Part shown: positions 1-6,325 of the stretch, in pieces
Layout of the letters: every line of letters begins with the position of its first letter
Numbering within the stretch: position 1 is the first letter of the stretch
Translations under genes and position numbers: made by a program
Notes under the pieces: model-generated
What the model saw: the letters and a program-made list of their open reading frames with translations, nothing else
What the model was told of the DNA's origin: nothing
The model's database searches: none
From: an uncultured Bacteroidales bacterium
GTDB lineage: Bacteria; Bacteroidota; Bacteroidia; Bacteroidales; F082
Reading direction: 5' to 3'
Length of the DNA: 7,567 bases
Assembly: GCA_946410535.1 (NCBI GenBank)
Contig: CAMKAR010000098.1
Span: 1-7,567 of the forward strand

Positions 1-648
1 AAAGACCATCATCTTACCCTTATAGTCCATGGCGCCGCAGCCGAACTCGCGTCCATTGACGAACTTCTCGCACATGATCTGACGGCCAGCGGCACGTGCC
101 GTAAAAATGGCAGGTCCAAGTTCTTCCACCGTCTTCACTTTGGTCACGCCCACGCTGGAGCCGTTGCAAGTCGGCTTGACAAACAACGGCAGCCCCAGTT
201 TCTTGATGATGGCATCGGCATCGTATTTCTCACCTTCGTTGATAAGCACTGACGGTGCCACCTTGACGCCATACGAGGCCACGATGCGCTTGCAAAAATC
301 CTTGTGGAACGTGAGTGCACATGTGGTCAAAGGAGATGAAGTGCAAGGAATGCCCAACAATTCAAGATAGCCCGAAAGCGGACCGTTCTCGCCCGGCTCG
401 CCGTGCACCGCATTGAAGGCCACATCGAATTTCGTCCTGTGTCCGCCCACCGAAATGGAGAAGTCGTTCTTGTCGACATCCACTCGGGTACCATCTTTCA
501 GAAGCCCATACCATCCTTTTTTTGACACGACGATAATCTTCGAATTATATAGCTCAGGGTTGAGGTTTTGCTTCACCACTTGAGCGCTTTTGACAGAAAT
601 TTCGAACTCACCCGAATCTCCGCCACAAATAATTGCCACGTTTTTCAT
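1..648 (-). CDS. ddl: D-alanine--D-alanine ligase, N-terminal 216 residues (cut by window edge)
   Basis: Cytoplasmic ATP-grasp enzyme that joins two D-alanines with ATP to give the dipeptide used by MurF in peptidoglycan precursor synthesis. Reading the minus strand from the ATG at 648-646 gives an open frame to base 1 with no stop. Visible family signatures are GGDSGEFEIS at residues 9-18 (Glu14 sits where the family has its substrate-contacting Glu), HGEPGENG at 82-89 followed by a GxLELLGIPCTSS-like stretch, and KPTCNGSSVGV at 158-168, the ATP-binding region of the central domain. Family members are usually about 320-370 residues, so roughly the last third, including the Mg/ATP-binding Glu/Asn residues, lies outside the window. 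The start is fixed by the conserved N-terminus (MKNVAIICGG). The gene is divergent from the PASTA gene. I see no good TAnnTTTG box for it; the nearest, TATTTTTA at 736-729 on the minus strand, has one mismatch. Confidence 0.96.
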   Translation of the reverse strand, partial: MKNVAIICGGDSGEFEISVKSAQVVKQNLNPELYNSKIIVVSKKGWYGLLKDGTRVDVDKNDFSISVGGHRTKFDVAFNAVHGEPGENGPLSGYLELLGIPCTSSPLTTCALTFHKDFCKRIVASYGVKVAPSVLINEGEKYDADAIIKKLGLPLFVKPTCNGSSVGVTKVKTVEELGPAIFTARAAGRQIMCEKFVNGREFGCGAMDYKGKMMVF

Positions 649-656
649 ATTTTTTG

Positions 657-664
657 TAATTTTG
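657..664 (+). promoter_or_regulatory. Putative Bacteroidota -7 box for the PASTA-T9SS-RluD operon
   Basis: TAATTTTG matches the Bacteroidota sigma-ABfr -7 consensus TAnnTTTG. The matching -33 element (consensus TTTG) would be a weak ATTG at 632-635, 21 bases upstream and inside the first codons of the divergent ddl. A start of transcription near 671 would leave a leader of about 70 bases before the ATG at 742. The leader just before that ATG is A-rich with no Shine-Dalgarno sequence, which is usual in this phylum. The region is AT-rich, so a chance match is possible. Confidence 0.45.
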
Positions 665-741
665 TCGGTTTAAACTTCATAACAATAAAAGCACTCGAAA
701 TTGAGTTGTAAAAACACGGCTAAAATAGTAAAAATAGAAAT

Positions 742-1629
742 ATGGGACGTCTACACTTTCTCAAGGAGAAGAAATTTTATCTCAACTTGCTCATCATATT
801 GGGGCTATGTGTCGTCTTGATTTGGATAACATTCAGGATGTTAGATAAATACACGCGCCACGACAAGGTCTACACCATGCCCGATTTTGTGGGTCAAGAC
901 TACCGCGAGGTGAAGCACGAATACGCGAAAGACTTCCATTTCATCCTCATCGACAGCGTTTATCCGAAGGGGCAGCAGCCTGGAAGCATCTACCAGCAGG
1001 ACCCTTTGCCTGGCTCAAAGATCAAGAAAGGGAGAAACGTTTACGCCATCATCGTGGCCGTGACGCCCGAAAAGACCTCCATGCCCAACCTGAAAGGCAT
1101 TTCGCTGCGCGAGGCCATCGGCAGGCTTGAATCGAGCGGCTTGGAGGTCGACCATTTGGATTACGTCAACTACTCGTACAAGAACAACGTCGTCGAGCAA
1201 TACTACCAAGGACAGCCCATCGCCGAAGGCACCGAGTTGGTGAAAGGCAGCAAGATCGTGCTCAGCGTTGGCATTGGCGACGACAAGAGCAACGTGAAAG
1301 TCCCCAACCTCATCGGCAAGTCGGCTGAAGAAGCCAAGCGCCTGCTCAACCTGGCCAGCCTCAACCTTGGCAAGGAAAGCTGGGAGGACCGCGACAGCCT
1401 GCAATACATGTGCATCAGGCGCATGAGTCCCGGTCCCAGCTCTGAATCGGTGAAAGCCGGCACCTACGTCGACGTTTGGTACCATTCGAGCCGCACCATG
1501 GACTTCAAGAAAGAGATGAAGGAGCTACTGCACGAAGACTCGTTGACCAACATTCCGCAAACCATTAAGATAGACACAGTTACAGAAACCATAGAGACCA
1601 CCGACTATGAATATGAAGACGAATTTTAA
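742..1629 (+). CDS. Single-pass membrane protein with three PASTA domains
   Basis: A 295-residue protein with a short positively charged N-terminus (KEKK at 8-11), one hydrophobic membrane segment at about 13-34, then three tandem PASTA domains at about 43-108, 110-178 and 184-250, ending in an acidic Asp/Glu/Thr-rich tail (251-295). The repeats show the usual landmarks: MPDFVG, MPNLKG and VPNLIG at their starts, and QDPLPGSKIKKG or EGTELVKGS before the last strand. In other bacteria PASTA domains bind peptidoglycan fragments or beta-lactams in Ser/Thr kinases and penicillin-binding proteins. Here no kinase or transpeptidase domain is attached, so the predicted protein is a bare periplasmic PASTA rod anchored in the inner membrane. 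Its placement opposite ddl fits an envelope role, but the function is unknown to me. Its end overlaps the start of the next gene, which suggests an operon. Confidence 0.9.
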   Translation: MGRLHFLKEKKFYLNLLIILGLCVVLIWITFRMLDKYTRHDKVYTMPDFVGQDYREVKHEYAKDFHFILIDSVYPKGQQPGSIYQQDPLPGSKIKKGRNVYAIIVAVTPEKTSMPNLKGISLREAIGRLESSGLEVDHLDYVNYSYKNNVVEQYYQGQPIAEGTELVKGSKIVLSVGIGDDKSNVKVPNLIGKSAEEAKRLLNLASLNLGKESWEDRDSLQYMCIRRMSPGPSSESVKAGTYVDVWYHSSRTMDFKKEMKELLHEDSLTNIPQTIKIDTVTETIETTDYEYEDEF

Positions 1630-3721
1630 GGCATTCGCCTTGGCTTTGGCCTTGGGCCTCATAGCGAGCCAAGCTACAGCGCAAGAGATACTCACCCAAT
1701 TCCGTACAGGTACGGAGAAGGCGCCGGCAAGAAGCCGTGAGGCCCCCACACATTTCCTGCCCTTCTTCGACGACTTCAGCAGCGCCAACCTCTATCCCGA
1801 CTCGACGAAATGGACCGACAACAACGTGATGGTGAACGACGGTTTTCCGCTCTGTCCGCCCAACCGCAACGGTGCCACCTTCGACGTGCTTGACGCCAAC
1901 GGCAGGGTGTACAGCTATGCCATCAGCAACGCTTTCGTGGCCGAATACCTCACCTCGGCACGCATCCGATTAGACTCCATCATGGACCCTGAGCCACGGG
2001 CCCTCACCCCTGCCGACTCGGTGTATCTGAGTTTCTACTACCAGCCCCAAGGCAACGGAAACGCCCCCGAGGAGCAGGATTCACTCGTGCTCGAATTTGG
2101 CATGACGACCATGCGACAAGAGTTCCTTTTCCTTGACTACCAAAACGTTTCGATTGCCGACATCTTCTTTGAGATGCAAGTCGACACACTGTTTCCTGGC
2201 GACACAGTATGGTCAATGATGGGCTGCCAACCAGGCCTCTTCGCCATCGTCACCGACACCTTGACCCCAACCACCCAAGGCGAGATAGCCATTCCTTGCG
2301 ACTCGGTCTTCACCACCGTGGCCGACACCACATGGTACCACATCTGGAGCGTGCCCGGACAGCCGTTGGACAGCTTCATGCTCCACAACGGAGGCCGGTA
2401 TTTCGAACAAGTGATGATTCCCATCCGCGACACGAAATATTTCCGCGACGACTTCTATTTCCGTTTCTACAACTACGCCAGCATCGTCAACGCGTCGTTG
2501 CCAGCCAACCGCAGCAACGAGGACAACTGGAGCATCGACTTTGTCTACCTCAACATCAACCGGACGATTGACGACACCGACTACCCAATGCTGACCTTCT
2601 CGGGGCAACGGCCTTCGTTCTTCAACCGCTACCAGTCCATCCCCTATCGCCAATATCGCGTCAACCCCAACTCGGCCATGCGCGAGAGTCTGGAACTCGA
2701 CATTGCCAACTTGGACGGCATCGACCACGAAGCCACCTATTATTATAAGGTGCAACAAATCGGGGGCAACCAACGCTACGAGCGCCATTTAGATCCCGTC
2801 AACATCCATCCCTACCGCGAGTCGGGGTTCCTTGCATGCCCTGAATATGGCGGCGAATCGCCCGCCTGCCCCTTCGTCGGGGAGCTGTTTGCGCTCGACA
2901 TGTGGCACGACTCCGTTTCGTTCCAAATCAGCCATTACGTCTATGACTCGACGAGCAACCCGCCATTGGCCGACTCGATGGTGTATCGCATCGGCATGTA
3001 CAACTACTATGCCTATGACGATGGCATCCCTGAGTTGGGCTATGGCGTCAGCAATGCTGGAGGCAAGTTTGCCGTTAGGTTCGACATCAGCGACTACGAC
3101 ACCATTCAAGGCGTGCAACTCCTTTTCAACCACACACTTAATGATGCCAACGACAAATACTTCGACATCGTGGTGTGGAAAGACGAAAACGGCAAGCCTG
3201 GCGAAGAAATCTACCGCCTCAGCAGCCAACGCCCGCAATGGCAAGAGCAGGCCTACCGCTTCACCTACTACAAATTCGACAAGACCGTGACCACTGCCAA
3301 CGCTTTCTACATCGGCATCGAGCAAAGCAACAGCAGCCTCATCAACATCGGCCTTGACGCCTCCATCGACAACAGCCGCTTCAACTTCGTCAACACCAAC
3401 GGCTCGTGGCAACCCAGCAACGCACGCGGCTCGCTGATGATACGACCCGTGGTGGGAGCCAATTACTACATCGGCCTCGATGAGCACGAAAGCGACACCA
3501 AACTGCGCCTCTACCCCAATCCTGCCAGCACCACATTGCACATGGAAAGCGACTTTGCGGGCGGACAGCTCTGCATCTTCGACCTCATGGGGAGAAAGAT
3601 ATATCATTCAGATTATCAACAAGAAATAGCCGTCAGTCACCTCAGCAACGGACTTTATTTCATCCAAGTCATCACTGCCGAAGGGCAAGTCATCAACCAA
3701 AAATTCATCATCGAAAAATGA
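1607..3721 (+). CDS. T9SS-exported protein with type A C-terminal sorting domain
   Basis: A 704-residue secreted protein of unknown function. It has a Sec signal peptide with a hydrophobic core at about 9-21 and a likely signal peptidase I cut after ATA (residue 25), leaving an N-terminal Gln. Residues from about 634 to 704 form a type IX secretion system type A sorting domain: LYPNPAS at 635-641, then the FDLMGRKIY and LSNGLYFIQV blocks and a basic QKFIIEK end. This domain normally directs crossing of the outer membrane and is cleaved on the way to the surface. Between them I infer a beta-sandwich (about 45-335, beginning HFLPFFDDFSS) and a second beta-sandwich (about 465-620, YYAYDDG through GSLMIRP), both typical of Bacteroidota surface proteins. 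No catalytic motif is visible. The gene overlaps the PASTA gene by 23 bases from this ATG, or 17 if Met3 at 1613 is used (equally plausible, MKTNFK start), and its TGA overlaps the RluD-like ATG. Confidence 0.88.
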   Translation: MNMKTNFKAFALALALGLIASQATAQEILTQFRTGTEKAPARSREAPTHFLPFFDDFSSANLYPDSTKWTDNNVMVNDGFPLCPPNRNGATFDVLDANGRVYSYAISNAFVAEYLTSARIRLDSIMDPEPRALTPADSVYLSFYYQPQGNGNAPEEQDSLVLEFGMTTMRQEFLFLDYQNVSIADIFFEMQVDTLFPGDTVWSMMGCQPGLFAIVTDTLTPTTQGEIAIPCDSVFTTVADTTWYHIWSVPGQPLDSFMLHNGGRYFEQVMIPIRDTKYFRDDFYFRFYNYASIVNASLPANRSNEDNWSIDFVYLNINRTIDDTDYPMLTFSGQRPSFFNRYQSIPYRQYRVNPNSAMRESLELDIANLDGIDHEATYYYKVQQIGGNQRYERHLDPVNIHPYRESGFLACPEYGGESPACPFVGELFALDMWHDSVSFQISHYVYDSTSNPPLADSMVYRIGMYNYYAYDDGIPELGYGVSNAGGKFAVRFDISDYDTIQGVQLLFNHTLNDANDKYFDIVVWKDENGKPGEEIYRLSSQRPQWQEQAYRFTYYKFDKTVTTANAFYIGIEQSNSSLINIGLDASIDNSRFNFVNTNGSWQPSNARGSLMIRPVVGANYYIGLDEHESDTKLRLYPNPASTTLHMESDFAGGQLCIFDLMGRKIYHSDYQQEIAVSHLSNGLYFIQVITAEGQVINQKFIIEK

Positions 3722-4776
3722 ACGACGACCTCAACGAAATCATCGACAACGAACAGGCCGAGGAAGGCAGCGAACTCTACGAACACATCCGCATAACGGT
3801 GGACCCGGGCCAACAGCCTGAGCGCATCGACACCTACCTGACCAACCACCTTTCCAACATCTCGCGCAACCGCGTGCAAAATGCGGCCAAGGCAGGAAAC
3901 ATCTTGGTGAACGAAAAGGCTGTCAAGCAAAACTACAAGGTAAAGCCCGGCGACACCATTTCCATCGTGTTCACCTATCCGCCACGCGATGCCGACATCA
4001 AGCCGGAATACATCCCGCTCAACATCGTCTACGAAGACGACGATGTCATCATCATCAACAAGCAGGCGGGCTTGGTGGTACACCCAGGCCACGGCAACTT
4101 CGAGCATACACTGCTTCACGGCTTGGCCTACCACTTCGAGCAGACCCACCAGAACATCGAGAACCGCTTTGGCTACTTGGTGCACCGCATCGACAAAGAC
4201 ACCACGGGACTGATGATCGTGGCCAAAAACGAGGCCGCACAAGCCGTGTTGGCCCACCAGTTCTTCGAGCACACCATACATCGTCGCTACTATGCCTTGG
4301 TGTGGGGCGATTTCGAAGAAGAAGAAGGTACCATCGAAGGTAACATCGGGCGCAGTGTGAACGACCGCCGCAAGATGACCGTCTACCCCAACGGCGACTA
4401 CGGCAAAGACGCCATCACACATTGGAAAGTATTGGAGCGCTTTGGTTATGTGACGCTTAACGAATACCGCCTTGAGACTGGCCGCACCCACCAAATCCGT
4501 GTGCACTCGCAATACATCGGCCATCCTTTGTTCAACGATGCCATGTATGGCGGCGACGTGATTTTGAAAGGAACCACCTTCTCGAAATACAAGCAATTCA
4601 TCGACAACTGCTTCAAGATCATGCCGCGCCACGCCCTTCATGCCAAGGAATTGGGCTTTGTGCATCCCACCACGGGCAAACAGATGATGTTCACCTCGGA
4701 ATTGCCCGACGACATGACGCAGGTGCTGGAGAAATGGAGGGTTTATTTGAAAGCCAGGAACTTGTTGGAGGAGTGA
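3718..4776 (+). CDS. rluD: RluD-like 23S rRNA pseudouridine synthase
   Basis: A 352-residue cytoplasmic enzyme that isomerises uridines to pseudouridine in RNA. An N-terminal acidic extension (1-20) precedes an S4 RNA-binding domain (about 34-84) and the RluA-family catalytic domain (about 95-330). The catalytic motif is HRIDKDTTG, with the nucleophilic Asp at residue 159; LETGRTHQIRVH and PLFNDAMYGG are the later conserved blocks. The S4 domain argues against RluA itself, and the KDTTGLMIVAK context resembles E. coli RluD, which modifies positions 1911, 1915 and 1917 in helix 69 of 23S rRNA. That site assignment is inferred by similarity only; a broader label is RluA-family pseudouridine synthase. 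The ATG overlaps the TGA of the T9SS gene (ATGA), a layout that favours coupled translation. No separate promoter is apparent. It ends 8 bases before a convergent intergenic repeat. Confidence 0.94.
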   Translation: MNDDLNEIIDNEQAEEGSELYEHIRITVDPGQQPERIDTYLTNHLSNISRNRVQNAAKAGNILVNEKAVKQNYKVKPGDTISIVFTYPPRDADIKPEYIPLNIVYEDDDVIIINKQAGLVVHPGHGNFEHTLLHGLAYHFEQTHQNIENRFGYLVHRIDKDTTGLMIVAKNEAAQAVLAHQFFEHTIHRRYYALVWGDFEEEEGTIEGNIGRSVNDRRKMTVYPNGDYGKDAITHWKVLERFGYVTLNEYRLETGRTHQIRVHSQYIGHPLFNDAMYGGDVILKGTTFSKYKQFIDNCFKIMPRHALHAKELGFVHPTTGKQMMFTSELPDDMTQVLEKWRVYLKARNLLEE

Positions 4777-4783
4777 TGTTCTG

Positions 4784-4876
4784 TCACCCCTTCGGAGTTA
4801 CATGATACGCGTTTCGGCATTTTTCTCGGCTGGGGTTTACACCACCTGCCTACTATGCTATCACCCCTTCGGGGTT
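4784..4876. repeat. C/G-rich intergenic repeat: two 16-base copies 77 bases apart
   Basis: TCACCCCTTCGGAGTT at 4784-4799 and TCACCCCTTCGGGGTT at 4861-4876 differ at one base. A related GGGGTTTACA lies between them (4832-4841), close to halfway, and resembles GGAGTTACA right after the first core. The second copy can fold as a 5-bp stem (ACCCC/GGGGT) with a TTC loop; the first has a mismatch in that stem. From memory, similar CCCCTTCGGGG-flanked units with a GGGGTTTACACCACC-like core are scattered between genes in Bacteroidales genomes, but I cannot confirm this here. The second copy also encodes the last residues and stop of the minus-strand MerR gene. Confidence 0.65.
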
Positions 4877-5220
4877 CCCTTTTGTTTTTCGGCCAAAGCC
4901 TTGTCCAAATCGAGGAGGAAACTGCGAGTCTTGTCGAGCGTTTCGAGGAGGATGATGCGTTCCTCGTAGTCGCTGAAGCGTTCCTTTAGAGCTTGTTTGG
5001 CACCTGCCAAAGTGTAGCCTTTCACCTTGAGCAGCTGATAGATGACATGCACATAGCGCACATCGCGCTCGGTGAAGAGGCGGTTGCCTTTCTTGCTTTT
5101 TCGCGGACGCAACACATCAAACTCCTTTTCCCAATAACGAATCATCGAGGTGCTGACGCCGAACATGTCGGCCACTTCGCCGATTGAGTAGTAGTATTTG
5201 CTAAGGGTTTTCTCTTCCAT
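4861..5220 (-). CDS. Short MerR-family transcriptional regulator
   Basis: A 119-residue DNA-binding protein. The winged helix-turn-helix of the MerR family spans about residues 9-78: YYSIGEVADMFGVSTSMIRYWEKEF is the recognition part (helix-turn-helix 12-31, RYWE at 28-31), the wing follows (RKSKKGNRLFTERDV region, 40-54), and a second helical part runs through LLKVKGYTLAGAKQAL. The remaining 40 residues look like a Leu-rich dimerisation helix with no Cys cluster or ligand-binding domain, so no metal or drug effector is indicated. Its ATG lies 2 bases after the stop of the upstream M23 peptidase, so the two are almost certainly one transcript. The last residues (GTPKG) and the TGA come from the repeat at 4861-4876, so the natural C-terminus may have been altered. 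The targets are unknown; the M23/alaS intergenic region is one candidate. Confidence 0.9.
   Translation of the reverse strand: MEEKTLSKYYYSIGEVADMFGVSTSMIRYWEKEFDVLRPRKSKKGNRLFTERDVRYVHVIYQLLKVKGYTLAGAKQALKERFSDYEERIILLETLDKTRSFLLDLDKALAEKQKGTPKG
4863..4889 (+). terminator. Possible intrinsic terminator of the PASTA-T9SS-RluD operon
   Basis: On the plus strand the stem ACCCC-TTC-GGGGT (4863-4875) is followed by a T-rich run, TTCCCTTTTGTTTTT, to 4889. This could end transcription coming from the RluD-like gene, about 90 bases past its stop. The stem is short and the T run is interrupted, and the element lies inside the 3' end of the convergent MerR gene. On the minus strand the same stem is not followed by T's, so it would act in one direction only. 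Confidence 0.35.
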
Positions 5221-5222
5221 AG

Positions 5223-6197
5223 TTAATCCATCGTTTGCGTGGGTAATGTCGATTGCTGCAAGATTTGCTCATACTCGTCAGGGGTCAAGTCGTTGTAAAA
5301 GAAGTTGATGGGGTCTATTTGCACATCGTTTTTCAGCACTTCGTAATGCAGGTGGACTCCAGTAGCCTTGCCCGTGCTGCCGACGAGGCCTATGCGTTGC
5401 CCGCGTTTCACCTTCTGTCCCCTGCGGACTAGCGCTTTTTGAAGGTGGGCATAACGCGTCTTATAGCCAAATCCGTGGTCGATGGTCACCATGTTGCCGT
5501 AGCCCCAATGTCCTTTCTCGACATCGCACACCACGCCGTCGCCAGTGGCATAGGCCTCAGTGTTGAGCGAAGCCGAGAAGTCGATGCCACTGTGGAACTT
5601 GGAAATCTTATAGATGGGGTCGGGACGGTAGCCGAAGTATGAGGAGATATACTTGATTTCGGTTTCCTTCAGCGGGAAGATAGCTGGGATGTGCGCCAAC
5701 ATGTCGGACTTGTTGCGGGCCAAAGCGAACAAAGTGTCGTATGAAACAGACTGGTTGTAGAGCTGGCTGGCGATGACATCCATCTTCCGTGCCGCACTCA
5801 CCACCAAGTTGGAATTCATGTAACCATACAATCCGGCATAACGGTCGGCATCGGCGAACCCCGAACGGCGCACCGAATTGGGGATGGGGTCGGCCTCAAA
5901 CATCATGCGATACAAGTTGTTGTCGCGCTGCTCCATGTCGGTCATCAGCACCTCGATGTCGTCCAAACGGTCGTTCAAAATCTCGTATTGCAGCTTCATG
6001 AACTCCAATTCTCGCGCCTGGCTCTTCTCTTTCGGCGACTTGAAGAAAGTGAACAGCAGCACGGCAAACAGGAACGCGATACCCAAAACGGCAAGCATGA
6101 TCAGTGTATAGCGCAACACCTTCTTCGACCTCGGTGTTTCAAGCACCTCGAAATTCTGCGTCAACTGGTTGAATATGTAGTGTTTTTGTCGGGCCAT
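5223..6197 (-). CDS. Membrane-anchored M23 (LytM-type) peptidoglycan endopeptidase
   Basis: A 324-residue zinc metallopeptidase predicted to cut peptide cross-bridges of peptidoglycan in the periplasm. The order is a cytoplasmic N-terminus (1-29), one membrane segment (about 30-52), a charged coiled-coil-like stretch (about 55-95), a linker, and a C-terminal M23 domain (about 185-300). The zinc and catalytic residues are present: HSGID (His202, Asp206) and HLH (His282, His284), so unlike EnvC- or NlpD-type activators it should be catalytically competent. The frame is open from an earlier ATG at 6236 (13 extra residues), but I prefer the ATG at 6197: MARQKHYIFN resembles Bacteroidota relatives, and the predicted promoter box at 6255-6248 would place transcription start around 6241, leaving almost no leader for the longer form. 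It is followed directly by the MerR gene and is divergent from alaS. Confidence 0.93.
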   Translation of the reverse strand: MARQKHYIFNQLTQNFEVLETPRSKKVLRYTLIMLAVLGIAFLFAVLLFTFFKSPKEKSQARELEFMKLQYEILNDRLDDIEVLMTDMEQRDNNLYRMMFEADPIPNSVRRSGFADADRYAGLYGYMNSNLVVSAARKMDVIASQLYNQSVSYDTLFALARNKSDMLAHIPAIFPLKETEIKYISSYFGYRPDPIYKISKFHSGIDFSASLNTEAYATGDGVVCDVEKGHWGYGNMVTIDHGFGYKTRYAHLQKALVRRGQKVKRGQRIGLVGSTGKATGVHLHYEVLKNDVQIDPINFFYNDLTPDEYEQILQQSTLPTQTMD

Positions 6198-6247
6198 TAT
6201 CTTCTTGATTGAGCCATAAATAACGCACCAAATCAAATTCTATTGCG

Positions 6248-6255
6248 CAAAAATA
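6248..6255 (-). promoter_or_regulatory. Putative -7 box for the M23 peptidase-MerR operon
   Basis: On the minus strand 6255-6248 reads TATTTTTG, a full match to TAnnTTTG. No clear TTTG is seen at the -33 distance. Transcription would begin near 6241, about 44 bases before the preferred ATG at 6197. The box overlaps the perfect palindrome TTGCGCAA (6243-6250), which could be a regulator site, though this is only a sequence observation. Confidence 0.5.
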
Positions 6256-6267
6256 GAATAAATAGCG

Positions 6268-6275
6268 TAAATTTG
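6268..6275 (+). promoter_or_regulatory. Putative -7 box for alaS
   Basis: TAAATTTG, followed by CACGC, matches the Bacteroidota -7 consensus TAnnTTTG. A weak -33 candidate (ATTG, 6242-6245) lies 22 bases upstream. Transcription would begin near 6282, giving a leader of roughly 44 bases before the ATG at 6326. The box lies only 12 bases from the opposite-facing box at 6255-6248, so the two promoters share their upstream DNA. Confidence 0.55.
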
Positions 6276-6325
6276 CACGCTTTTTTGAAGCTTTTTTCGA
6301 GGTAAAATAATATAACTCACTATAA

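Noticed and set aside
107..370. Plus-strand open frame of 87 codons
   Set aside because: It lies wholly inside ddl on the other strand, whose frame carries clear ligase motifs; the predicted peptide has no recognisable feature.
2213..3607. Two long minus-strand open frames (2213-2788 and 2789-3607) opposite the T9SS gene
   Set aside because: Their products are dominated by Val, Ala, Asp and His, the usual result of reading the complement of codon-biased genes. They have no motifs, and the plus-strand gene is well supported.
3655..4665. Minus-strand open frame of 336 codons opposite the RluD-like gene
   Set aside because: Same low-information Val/Asp/His-rich composition; the plus strand carries all catalytic motifs of a pseudouridine synthase.
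4784..4876. CRISPR-like array from the repeated CCCCTTCGG cores
   Set aside because: There are only two full cores of 16 bases, spaced 77 bases apart, with no cas genes; the repeat length and spacing do not fit a CRISPR array.
6198..6236. Longer N-terminus for the M23 peptidase (ATG at 6236)
   Set aside because: The 13 extra residues are not typical of the family, and the predicted transcription start near 6241 leaves almost no leader. The ATG at 6197 fits better, though this is not proven.
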